From: Zobellia uliginosa
GTDB lineage: Bacteria; Bacteroidota; Bacteroidia; Flavobacteriales; Flavobacteriaceae
Direction: 5' to 3'
Length of the DNA stretch: 64,000 nt
Assembly (NCBI RefSeq): GCF_018860745.1
Contig: NZ_JAHKPY010000003.1
Coordinates: forward strand, 434,001 to 498,000
Shown: positions 17,864 through 26,657 of the stretch, piece by piece
Position numbering within the stretch: the stretch's first letter is position 1
Layout: each line of letters begins with the position of its first letter
Made by a program: the position numbers and the translations under genes
Notes under the pieces: generated by a model
Told to the model about the DNA's origin: nothing
Database searches by the model: none
Seen by the model: only the letters and a program-made list of their open reading frames with translations

Positions 17864-18748
17864 ATGCAGTTAGTAAAAGATTTGGCCGACCGCCACGAAT
17901 TGATTTCGGACCTTTTTAAGCAGCCAAAATCACCAGAGGAATGGGAACAGTATAAATTGAGTGATGAGCAAGTAGCCCATTTTCATGAGTATGGTTATGT
18001 TTCTGGAATAAAATTGTTGGATGAAAGTCAGATCAATGTTCTCCGAAAAGAATTGGAAGAAATACGTGACCCGAAACACCCGGCACACGAGCTTTTTTAT
18101 GAATTTCATGGCAATCAATCAACGGACCCTAATACTGTGCTTTTTCATTCTCTTGGGCACTGGCGAATTACAGAAGGGTTTCATGATTTGTTATGGAATC
18201 CCGCTTTTACAATGGCCGCAAGTCAATTGTTGGGCAACAATAATGTTAGGTTTTGGCATGATCAGTTGTTCTGTAAACCCTCAAATCATGGAGGCGTAGT
18301 AGCTTGGCATCAAGATTATTCATTTTGGATAAGAACAGTGCCCATGCAACATTTAACCTGCTGGACAGGTTTGGATGATGCCACTACAGAAAATGGTTGT
18401 CTGTATTATGTGCCTGGAAGTCATAAATGGGGACTCCTACAAAAGCCGGAACTTGCAGGTAAAATGGAAGGACTTATGGAATTTATGACCGATGAACAAA
18501 AGGCGAATTTTAATCCCGTACCTATTGAGCTTAAAAAGGGGTATGGTTCTTTTCACCATCCTTTAATGATCCATGGTTCTTATGAGAATAAGTCAGAATT
18601 TAGCAGAAGGGCAATTGTTCTAAATGCTTTTTCAGATGGAACTGTAAGTGATACTGATGGAGAGATGCTTAGAGGTACACCCATTAGGGTTCCGAAAGGT
18701 GAAAAAATGGACGGTAAATTTTTCCCTCTTCTTTTTGACCGGAAATAA
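17864..18748 (+). CDS. Phytanoyl-CoA dioxygenase (PhyH) family Fe(II)/2-oxoglutarate oxygenase
   Basis: A 294-residue non-heme iron oxygenase of the PhyH family. The facial triad is visible as His149-x-Asp151 (AWHQD) and distal His237 (MIHGSYEN). Arg248 or Arg249 is a likely 2-oxoglutarate anchor, and DDATTENGCLYYVPGSHKWG is a typical family block. It has no signal peptide. It lies 68 bases after the esterase and ends at a strong terminator, so it may share the P450 transcript. Members hydroxylate or demethylate diverse small molecules. A second oxidative demethylation or hydroxylation of an algal sugar is possible here, but the substrate is unknown. Confidence 0.87.
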   Translation: MQLVKDLADRHELISDLFKQPKSPEEWEQYKLSDEQVAHFHEYGYVSGIKLLDESQINVLRKELEEIRDPKHPAHELFYEFHGNQSTDPNTVLFHSLGHWRITEGFHDLLWNPAFTMAASQLLGNNNVRFWHDQLFCKPSNHGGVVAWHQDYSFWIRTVPMQHLTCWTGLDDATTENGCLYYVPGSHKWGLLQKPELAGKMEGLMEFMTDEQKANFNPVPIELKKGYGSFHHPLMIHGSYENKSEFSRRAIVLNAFSDGTVSDTDGEMLRGTPIRVPKGEKMDGKFFPLLFDRK

Positions 18749-18763
18749 AATTTATGAAGTAGT

Positions 18764-18797
18764 ACACTGCCTCTTTTAAAGAGGCAGTGTTGTTTTT
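18764..18797 (+). terminator. Intrinsic terminator after the P450/PhyH operon
   Basis: A perfect 12-bp stem (18764-18775 with 18779-18790) has a very short loop and is followed by TTGTTTTTT. It closes the plus-strand operon that begins at the P450. Confidence 0.9.
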
Positions 18798-18929
18798 TAA
18801 CCTTACTGTTCTGGTTTTTGTAACCTGTTACTGAGAAGATGAAATAGTAAGAAGTGAGATTCTGGCAACACTATTATTTAGTATCTTTCCTATCGAAAAA
18901 AAATATCCATCCTAAAAAATAAGAAAGGT

Positions 18930-20534
18930 ATGAAGCATTTTCTCTGTTCGATTTTGGCAGTAACTTGTTTGGTTCTCACCAGTTGTAAAAACGATGAAAA
19001 AAAAGTACAAGAAAAGGCCGTTAGGCCAAATGTTTTGTTCATTCTAGCGGATGATTATGGGTACCATGATTTAAGTGTCAGTGGCAGTAAATTTTACGAA
19101 ACCCCAAATATTGATAGGATAGCCAATGAGGGAATGAATTTTACCAATGGGTATGCAGCCAGTAGGGTCTGTAGTCCTTCTAGGGCCAGTATTATGTTAG
19201 GTACATTCACGGCAAGGCACGGAATTACAGATTGGATTGGAGCAAAAGTAGGCGAGGACTGGCGGAAAGTTGGTCGTTTTAATAAGTTACTTCCCCCAGA
19301 ATACGAACATAATCTTCCTGCCCAAGCTACTACTTTACCAGAAGCTATGAAAACCGCAGGTTATAAAACCTTTTTTGCAGGAAAATGGCATTTAGGGGAA
19401 AAAGGGTCGTGGCCCGAAGACCATGGTTTTGATATTAATAAAGGAGGGTGGGATGCTGGTAGCCCCAATGGAGGTTATTTTGCGCCTTATACCAATCCCA
19501 ATCTGGAGAATCATGAGGATGGTGAGAATCTAACCATGCGTTTGGCAGAAGAAACCATTAACTTTTTAAAGAAAAATAATCCAAAAGAAACGGGTCAGCC
19601 TGTCTTTGCCTATCTTTCTTTTTATGCGGTGCACGGACCTATTCAGACCACCAAAGGCAAATGGGCCAAGTATCAGAAAAAGGCAGAGAAAAACGGAATT
19701 GCGGCCACAGGCTATAAGATGGCAAAATTCCTCCCGATACGCCAAGTGCAGGATAATCCCGTTTATGCTGGTTTGGTAGAAACTATGGATGATGCCGTGG
19801 GTAGAGTTTTGCAAACACTAGATTCTTTGGGGCTCGATAAAAATACATTGGTAGTTTTTACGTCTGATAATGGTGGTGTTTCTGCAGGAGATTCTTTTTC
19901 TACTTCAAACTTTCCGTTAAGAGGAGGGAAGGGATATCAATTTGAAGGAGGTATTCGCGAACCGTATTTTATAAGAGCACCTTGGTTGGTTAGAAGCGGG
20001 ACATCTACTTCGGAGCCAGTAACTGGTGCAGATTTTTATCCAACAATTCTTGATATAGCCGGTATTGATTTAAAACCGGAACAACATTTAGATGGAAAAA
20101 GTCTACTACCAATTCTTAAGGGAGGAAATTTTGAAGAGCGTCCGTTGTTTTGGCATTATCCACATTATGGTAACCAAGGAGGAGAACCATCTTCGGTTGT
20201 TAGAAAAGGGGATTGGAAATTGATTCATTACTATGAGGATGATAGGGAAGAGCTTTATAATTTAAAAGATGATTTAGAGGAGTTGAACAATGTTGCATCG
20301 GAACATACAGATTTGCAAAAACAACTGAGCGAACAACTGTTTGCTTATTTAGATGAAGTTGGGGCTAGATATCCATCAAAAGACCCAGAGTATAGTTTAC
20401 AAAAAGAGGAGGCATACCTCAAGAAGATTGTAGATAAGAAACTACCATCCCTAGAGAAAGAGAGACTCAACTTTTTGTCTCCTGATTTTGATCCTAAAAA
20501 TGATTGGTGGGGGAGTAATGTGACTGTGGATTGA
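18930..20534 (+). CDS. S1-family sulfatase, lipoprotein
   Basis: A 534-residue formylglycine-type sulfatase. It has a lipoprotein signal with lipobox Cys19 (VLTSC), metal ligands Asp41 and Asp42 (FILADD), CSPSR with Cys81 as the residue to be modified, GKWHLGEKGSWPEDHGFD, and the second metal motif FTSDNGG. The C-terminus ends in a short basic/acidic tail. It belongs to a different S1 branch from the sulfatase at 810, since the substrate-loop sequences do not align. It stands alone between two terminators, upstream of the tandem SusCD genes, and presumably removes sulfate from the imported or surface-bound galactan. The position of the sulfate attacked is not known. Confidence 0.93.
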   Translation: MKHFLCSILAVTCLVLTSCKNDEKKVQEKAVRPNVLFILADDYGYHDLSVSGSKFYETPNIDRIANEGMNFTNGYAASRVCSPSRASIMLGTFTARHGITDWIGAKVGEDWRKVGRFNKLLPPEYEHNLPAQATTLPEAMKTAGYKTFFAGKWHLGEKGSWPEDHGFDINKGGWDAGSPNGGYFAPYTNPNLENHEDGENLTMRLAEETINFLKKNNPKETGQPVFAYLSFYAVHGPIQTTKGKWAKYQKKAEKNGIAATGYKMAKFLPIRQVQDNPVYAGLVETMDDAVGRVLQTLDSLGLDKNTLVVFTSDNGGVSAGDSFSTSNFPLRGGKGYQFEGGIREPYFIRAPWLVRSGTSTSEPVTGADFYPTILDIAGIDLKPEQHLDGKSLLPILKGGNFEERPLFWHYPHYGNQGGEPSSVVRKGDWKLIHYYEDDREELYNLKDDLEELNNVASEHTDLQKQLSEQLFAYLDEVGARYPSKDPEYSLQKEEAYLKKIVDKKLPSLEKERLNFLSPDFDPKNDWWGSNVTVD

Positions 20535-20580
20535 AGCTGTCTAAAAAGAAGGTGTAAAGACTTTAAATAGAGTGTTTTAG

Positions 20581-20609
20581 AAAAAGAGGGCGATTTTCGT
20601 CCTCTTTTT
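20581..20609 (+). terminator. Intrinsic terminator after sulfatase
   Basis: A 13-bp stem (20581-20593 with 20597-20609, one G-T pair) has A-rich and T-rich arms. It lies 46 bases after the sulfatase stop and can act on both strands. Confidence 0.8.
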
Positions 20610-20636
20610 GTGTTTCATAAACAATTGATTCAGTTT

Positions 20637-21179
20637 TTAACATAAGTTTTAGATATAATAAATGTTAATATTTGTAAAACATATGTTCAAAAGTTAAAAT
20701 AATGTCAGCATATGTTAATCCTAGCCTATAAGTGGTACTTGTCTAGTAGTAGATTTAAAAAGTGCAAATTTTAGGGATAATCTCAGTGCTAAAATTCCAG
20801 CGACATTCTAATATTTTTCTTTCAATATAAAGATATTCAATCATTTAATTTCATTTTTAAATAATTGAATTTCAATAATTTATAATATAAATACAGCTTT
20901 TGAAAGTAGATGCAAATTTTATAATCACAAAGTTTTTTTCTTAAAATATAATCGCTTAAAAATTGAGAGTTTACATAGTTATCTCGCTTTTGTCTAGGAA
21001 AACTTCAGTAATTCATATTAAGATATTAATAATTTTAGCACTGTATTAGTAAGGTGTTCTCAATAATTATGATAAAAAAATGCTAACTTTATTTTAAGAA
21101 ATATTTAAGAATAAACCACTTTTTGATTAACTAAATAGCCAAATAATTAAACTAAACTCTTAAATTAAATCGGACCATT
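20637..21179 (+). promoter_or_regulatory. Conserved upstream region of the first susC gene
   Basis: No gene is seen in this 543-base stretch. It shares four islands, in the same order and at nearly identical spacing, with the region before the second susC. They are a 24-bp block at 20637-20660 (two mismatches), TGTCTAG at 20740-20746, TTTTGTCTAGG at 20988-20998, and a 20-bp identical block at 21092-21111 with core AAGAAATATTTAAGAA. The last block ends 68 bases before the ATG. These are likely promoter, regulator-binding or leader-RNA elements. Their actual roles are not determined. Confidence 0.6.
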
Positions 21180-24100
21180 ATGAAAAAAGAATTCAATGAA
21201 TTATTAAGGAAATGTTTCGTTTCGGGACTTTTTCTTATTCTTATGGGAATACAATATTCCCATGCTCAACAAACTATTACAGGTACTATAATTGACGAAA
21301 ATAACCAGCCTATACCCGGGGCAAATATTGTAGTTAAAGGAACTACAAACGGAACGCAGTCAGATTTTGACGGTAATTTCAGTATAACCGCCTCTCCAAA
21401 CGATGTTTTATCTATTTCATATTTAGGTTATGCTGCGGAAACTATTACAGTTGGTAGCCAATCTGCTATAACAATTTCATTACGGGAAGATGCTAGCCTG
21501 TTGGAAGAGGTTGTTGTTATAGGGTATGGTACTGCTAAAAAAAGTGATGTAACAGGGGCTGTCGCACAGGTAACGGCAAAATCTTTTGAGGATCAACCGC
21601 TTACTAGGGTTCAAGATGCACTACAGGGTAGAGCAGCAGGTGTTACCGTAGCTGGTTCGGGACAACCGGGTGCTCCAACAAAGGTAAGAATTAGAGGTGT
21701 AAATTCTATTACAGGTAATAATGACCCTTTGGTTGTTATCGACGGAGTTTTTGGTGGTGATTTAAGTACGATTAACCCAAACAACATTCAATCTATGGAG
21801 GTCTTAAAAGATGCTTCGGCACTTGCTATTTATGGATCAAGGGGTTCCAATGGTGTAATTTTGGTTACAACTAAAAAGGGATCTGGTAAAGCGAAAGTAT
21901 CGATTGATCACTTTGTATCCTTTAGCACTGTAGAAAAAAGGTTAACAACATTAAGTTCTGCACAGTTCGCACAGCTCGAAAACGATGACTTTATAGCCGA
22001 CCCGGTCAATGACCCTGCCGATGTGCCTTATTCTTCAGGACAAATTGCGGCTTTTGAGGCTAACCCGATTAAATATCAGGATTTACTATTTCAGACTGGA
22101 GTCACCAATAACACCCAACTATCAATATCCGGGGCTAGTGATAATGGCTTACGTTATTTTCTTTCAGGTAATTATATAGACCAAACAGGTACACAAATAA
22201 CCTCAAAATATAATCGATACTCTTTTAGGTCAAACTTAAGTAAAGAATTCAACGATAGATTTAGTCTTGCAGCAAATATAACAGCTAGTAGAGAGATCAC
22301 TAAGAATGATCAAGATGCTTTTAGCAGTGGAGATGGGAGCGGAATTTTAAGATCTATTACATGGGACCCAACAGCTCCAGTACGTGACGCTAATGGTGAT
22401 TATATATTAAGATCGCCTAGAGAGGTTGCCAATAATAATTATAACCCGATCAGACGTTTAGAATTGAGTGATCACGAATTGACTTCCGATCGTTTAAATT
22501 TCACCTTAAATGGCAAGTACAAGTTTACCGATAATTTCAGCTATACTTTAATTGGAGCCGTATCAACCGTTCATGATAATACAGAATCGTATCGTGTGGA
22601 AGGTGATTTTGAAGCAACTGGATTTTTGAATATTGGTTATAGAAATTTCAGAAACACATCACATCAGATAAGTAACATTTTAAATTGGAATAAGGAATTC
22701 GGTAAAAATAGTTTGGATATTACTGGGGTTTATGAATTTCAAGGAGCTCGTGGGCTAACCAATGGCTACAATGTTTCAGATTTAAATGTACCAACACTTT
22801 ATTTGGCAGATGAGAGTAATTCTGAAGACTTCTTCAACTCCGGTAATCAATCAGCTATTGAATCCTACTTGGGTCGTCTGCAATATAATTATGATGGATT
22901 TGTTTATTTAACAGGTTCTATGAGGGTGGATGAGTCTTCTAGGTTTTCCGATGGAAATAGAACTGGTTATTTCCCCTCTGGAGCCATAGCCTTGAACTTT
23001 GAGAATAAATCTTTCATACAGGATAGTGGTACTTTCTCCGCGTTAAAGCTTAGAGCAGGTTGGGGTAAAGTTGGTAATCAGAACATAAATGCCTCGGCTA
23101 GATTTTCACAGAACAGTGGTACTGGGCTTTATACTTTTGATGGCGTTACATCAAATACGGGCGAAATTCAGGTTCAAGAGGGCAACCCTGATTTAACCTG
23201 GGAGACCACAACACAAACCAATGTTGGATTAGATTTCGGTTTTTTTAATAACCGCTTATCAGGTTCTATTGATTGGTTTAATAAGGATACCGAAGACTTG
23301 TTGCTACAAACCATTATACCTGGCACATCTATTAGAAATTTTATCAATGCCGGTGAAGTTAACAATACGGGTATTGATCTTTCTTTATCAGCTGCTATCG
23401 TGCAAACAGATAATTTTAGTTGGGACGCTACATTCGCTCTTTCAAAGCTTAAAAATGAAGTAACGAGCTTGTATGATGATAATGAATTTATAGTAGGTAA
23501 TGCCGCTGGTATTGGTGGAGGTGGTATTAGACTTAATGTAATTAAAGTTGGTGAGCCGTTAGGCACCTTCTGGGGGTACGAATATCAAGGAACCTGGAAA
23601 ACCACAGATAACATTCCAGTAGATGGCGACGGTAACCCGTTATTCCAACCGGGTGATCAGAAATTCGCTTTAGATGAAAACAACGAATTAGAATTTAGAA
23701 CAATAGGCAGTGGTCTTCCAGATGTAACTTTTGGATTCAACAATACCTTTAGATATAAGAATTGGGACTTGAATATGTTCTGGAACGGGTCATTCGGCTT
23801 TGAAGTTTACAATCAAGTAACTGGTACAATTACCGGAAATGGTGGTAATAGAAGTAACCTCTCTCCAACAGTTTATGATAGTTGGACTGAAGCGAACGAA
23901 ACCGATATACCTAAAAGATTTACTGCAAATACATTAAATACTTCACGCTGGGTTGAAAAAGGTGATTTTGTAAGATTAAGTAATCTTAAACTAGGGTACA
24001 CCTTTGATGATGATATTATAAAAGGGGTGAGTAACCTTCAATTATATATAAGTGCTTCAAACTTAATATTGATTACTGATTATAGCGGTTATGATCCAGA

Positions 24101-24224
24101 AGTATCCAGTCAGGTAAGAACATATACTGGTGAGACTGCTAATGCAGATGCCGGTGCGGGTATCGATGTGGGTGCAATGCCAAACCCTAGAACGGGGACT
24201 TTAGGTATAAAGTTGACATTTTAA
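21180..24224 (+). CDS. SusC-type TonB-dependent oligosaccharide transporter (pair 1)
   Basis: A 1014-residue outer-membrane TonB-dependent receptor. The signal peptide ends near residue 30 (SHAQ). A carboxypeptidase D regulatory-like domain starts at TITGTIIDE (about 32-105). The plug begins at EEVVVIGYGTAKKSDVTGAV (about 108) and includes the SusC-type DGVFGGDLSTINP and AIYGSRGSNGVILVTTKKG segments. The beta-barrel ends with a C-terminal phenylalanine (KLTF). It imports oligosaccharides with its SusD partner, 41 bases downstream. It is a clear paralogue of the SusC at 26658, including the upstream DNA, so the two pairs probably arose by tandem duplication. The substrate is presumably an agar- or porphyran-derived oligosaccharide, inferred from neighbours. 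Confidence 0.96.
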   Translation: MKKEFNELLRKCFVSGLFLILMGIQYSHAQQTITGTIIDENNQPIPGANIVVKGTTNGTQSDFDGNFSITASPNDVLSISYLGYAAETITVGSQSAITISLREDASLLEEVVVIGYGTAKKSDVTGAVAQVTAKSFEDQPLTRVQDALQGRAAGVTVAGSGQPGAPTKVRIRGVNSITGNNDPLVVIDGVFGGDLSTINPNNIQSMEVLKDASALAIYGSRGSNGVILVTTKKGSGKAKVSIDHFVSFSTVEKRLTTLSSAQFAQLENDDFIADPVNDPADVPYSSGQIAAFEANPIKYQDLLFQTGVTNNTQLSISGASDNGLRYFLSGNYIDQTGTQITSKYNRYSFRSNLSKEFNDRFSLAANITASREITKNDQDAFSSGDGSGILRSITWDPTAPVRDANGDYILRSPREVANNNYNPIRRLELSDHELTSDRLNFTLNGKYKFTDNFSYTLIGAVSTVHDNTESYRVEGDFEATGFLNIGYRNFRNTSHQISNILNWNKEFGKNSLDITGVYEFQGARGLTNGYNVSDLNVPTLYLADESNSEDFFNSGNQSAIESYLGRLQYNYDGFVYLTGSMRVDESSRFSDGNRTGYFPSGAIALNFENKSFIQDSGTFSALKLRAGWGKVGNQNINASARFSQNSGTGLYTFDGVTSNTGEIQVQEGNPDLTWETTTQTNVGLDFGFFNNRLSGSIDWFNKDTEDLLLQTIIPGTSIRNFINAGEVNNTGIDLSLSAAIVQTDNFSWDATFALSKLKNEVTSLYDDNEFIVGNAAGIGGGGIRLNVIKVGEPLGTFWGYEYQGTWKTTDNIPVDGDGNPLFQPGDQKFALDENNELEFRTIGSGLPDVTFGFNNTFRYKNWDLNMFWNGSFGFEVYNQVTGTITGNGGNRSNLSPTVYDSWTEANETDIPKRFTANTLNTSRWVEKGDFVRLSNLKLGYTFDDDIIKGVSNLQLYISASNLILITDYSGYDPEVSSQVRTYTGETANADAGAGIDVGAMPNPRTGTLGIKLTF

Positions 24225-24265
24225 TAATTTAAGAATAGTAGTTATCTTATTTAAAAAAAATAAAC

Positions 24266-25792
24266 ATGAAAACAATAAATAATAAAGTAAGTGTAAAAAG
24301 GACATCGCTGTTTGCTTTGTGCTTTCTATGTGTCCTAGGCTTAGTTGTTCAAGGTTGTGCAGATTTGGATCCGGACTTAAGTGAGTTCGATACCCCACCT
24401 GAATCCTTCGCAAGTTTAGATGATATGGATAAAGGCATCGGTGGTGTATATAGCCAAGTTACATTGGCTGCGCGTATGACAACTTTTTATGCTCCGGCAT
24501 GGGCTGGCGATGATATGACAACACACCGCGCTTTGAATAAAGCTGATTTTAGAGAGTTTGATCAAAGAACAGTTTTATCTTCTAATAATAGATTATTGCG
24601 TAATTGGAATGCAATCTACGATGCAGTAAATGCCATTAACGGTGTATTGGATCGCTCTCAAGGTTTAATTGGATTGGATAATATAGATCAAGAGGTATTG
24701 GAGCGCCAAATTGGGGAAGCTTATTTCTTAAGAGGTCTTTTGTTTTATCAGTTAGCACGAGTCCATGGTAGAATTCCATTACCATTGACGAAGTTTCCTG
24801 ATCCTGATATTTCAAGATCTTCTCTAACCGAGGTGTACAGTCAAATTGAATTAGATTTTCAAGCTGCTGTTGAAAGATTACCTGATATGTACCCCGGAGT
24901 ACTGTCTGGTGCACCTAGACCTAATAAAGGTTCGGCAAAGGCTTTTTTAGCACGATTGTATATGGATTGGGCTGGTTTTCCTAATAATGATACCAGTAAG
25001 TATGCTTTAGCAGCCAGTACCGCAAAGGATGTTATTGACAATGCCGGTTCTTATGGATTTGGTTTGGTTGATGATTTAGAAACATTATGGACAGTAGCTG
25101 GGCGTTTTAGTCCAGAGTCGTTATTTACGATAGTGTATTGTAAAGGTTGTCCGAACAATAGTCTTGCCAATAGAAAATTTTCGAGATTGGGCTTACCGGC
25201 CGATTTAGGGGGGTGGAACGAGACATTCGCGGAAATCAAGTTTTTCGAAGATTTTCCTGAAGGACCAAGAAAAGAAGCTACCTATAGAACAGATTTGGAT
25301 TGGACACAATTTGACGCGCAGAAAAGCCCGGTTTTCAAAAAGATCACAGGACCTGAAGGAGATTTAAATCCTGGCGATTTCTTAACCATAAGAAACGACT
25401 TTTTAATGCGCTACGCTGAGATTTTATTGATTTACGCAGAAGCATCTGGACTTTCAGGCAATGTAACCCCAGAAGCTTGGGAGGCTATGAATAAAATTAG
25501 ACGTAGAGCTGCGGGCTTACCTTATGCAACTCCAGATCCTAGTGTAGACCTTTCTACAGGGGATATTGCCGATTTGGCATTTACGGAAAGTAAATGGGAA
25601 TTTGCCGGGGAATATAAGAGATGGTTCGACTTAATGCGAAGAGAAAAGGTAGCAGAAGTACTTAGTGATAGAGACAACGTTAGTGGTGCTATCCCTGAAC
25701 ACAATCCTATAATAGGAAGTCTTGAAACAAGTACATATTTGGCGCCTATTCCGGCTGATGCAGTTGCAAGAAATCCAAATTTGGCGAATTAA
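24266..25792 (+). CDS. SusD-type surface glycan-binding lipoprotein (pair 1)
   Basis: A 508-residue SusD/RagB protein with a lipoprotein signal (LGLVVQGC, Cys31). It has the TPR-rich SusD fold, recognisable from AGDDMTTHRALNKADFREFD, the LRGLLFYQLARVHGRIPLP helix segment and the C-terminal KWEFAGEYKRWFDLMRREK and NPNLAN. It caps the SusC barrel and presents the glycan. The C-terminal RNPNLAN is shared with the second SusD. It starts 41 bases after susC and is followed by TTGAGTTAGTT and a terminator. Confidence 0.96.
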   Translation: MKTINNKVSVKRTSLFALCFLCVLGLVVQGCADLDPDLSEFDTPPESFASLDDMDKGIGGVYSQVTLAARMTTFYAPAWAGDDMTTHRALNKADFREFDQRTVLSSNNRLLRNWNAIYDAVNAINGVLDRSQGLIGLDNIDQEVLERQIGEAYFLRGLLFYQLARVHGRIPLPLTKFPDPDISRSSLTEVYSQIELDFQAAVERLPDMYPGVLSGAPRPNKGSAKAFLARLYMDWAGFPNNDTSKYALAASTAKDVIDNAGSYGFGLVDDLETLWTVAGRFSPESLFTIVYCKGCPNNSLANRKFSRLGLPADLGGWNETFAEIKFFEDFPEGPRKEATYRTDLDWTQFDAQKSPVFKKITGPEGDLNPGDFLTIRNDFLMRYAEILLIYAEASGLSGNVTPEAWEAMNKIRRRAAGLPYATPDPSVDLSTGDIADLAFTESKWEFAGEYKRWFDLMRREKVAEVLSDRDNVSGAIPEHNPIIGSLETSTYLAPIPADAVARNPNLAN

Positions 25793-25796
25793 AAAA

Positions 25797-25850
25797 TTGA
25801 GTTAGTTGGTTTTTTTAAAGCGGTAAGATTTTTAAAATCTTACCGCTTTT
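25797..25850 (+). terminator. TTGAGTTAGTT element plus intrinsic terminator after susD pair 1
   Basis: TTGAGTTAGTT lies at 25797-25807, directly after the stop. It is followed by a perfect 16-bp stem (25817-25832 with 25834-25849) ending in a short T-run. Confidence 0.85.
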
Positions 25851-26112
25851 ACTGTTGTAATAGTGAATCAGCAATCATCTTTTGGACTATTCTAAAGTTG
25901 CAATTAACTAGTTCATAACCTTTCTAACAATTAGTATTGGCCGCAATTTTCTACTGCAGACTTACACACTTTTCATATATAGTTTTACAGCTGTTACTTT
26001 AATTGACGAACCGTAAAAACTAGGGAATATATTGGTTATAGAAATTAGGGATTTAAGCAAAATCACGCAAGATACTTCTACTCTTTTATTACAATCCCAT
26101 TGATTTAACTCA

Positions 26113-26657
26113 TTAACATAAAATTTAGATATAATATTTCCCAGATATGTGATTACATATGATAAAAAGATGAAATAAAGATAAGATAGTTTTATCTCTT
26201 TTTGATAAAAAGCTGTCTAGTCTTTGATATGAATAATGGAAGATAAAAATGAAAAGGAGAGTTGTTTCAATTGTCCGAATTTCTCAAGAATCAACTGGTT
26301 AACTATCTATTTATAAAATTTTATTGGTATATAGTAATGTGTTTAAATATTTGATAATTAAGAATTTGTAAATGGTAAAAGGATAATTTTATAGATTGTA
26401 ATTATAATTTTTTTACAGTATAAAATTTTAAAATTGACTTGTAACATTACAGGTTTTGTCTAGTTTTTGTCTAGGTAATTTGCAATAATCTACAATGAAT
26501 TATTCATAATATTACACTCTCAATATTAAGACATCTTTAATTTTTATTATAAAAAATTACGAACTTCCTTTTAAGAAATATTTAAGAAAATTTCAAGTCT
26601 CTACATTTTTTAATAACCAATTTTAAACATAAACTATTTAAACTTAAACACACAATT
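26113..26657 (+). promoter_or_regulatory. Conserved upstream region of the second susC gene
   Basis: The non-coding gap 25851-26657 holds no gene. From 26113 it parallels the region before the first susC: a 24-bp block at 26113-26136, TGTCTAG at 26214-26220, TTTTGTCTAGG at 26465-26475 and the identical 20-bp block at 26569-26588. An extra TTTTGTCTAG sits at 26454-26463, exactly 11 bp (one helical turn) before the main copy. The last block ends 69 bases before the ATG. This is a likely regulator-binding and promoter/leader region. The bases from 25851 to 26112 show nothing recognisable. Confidence 0.6.
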
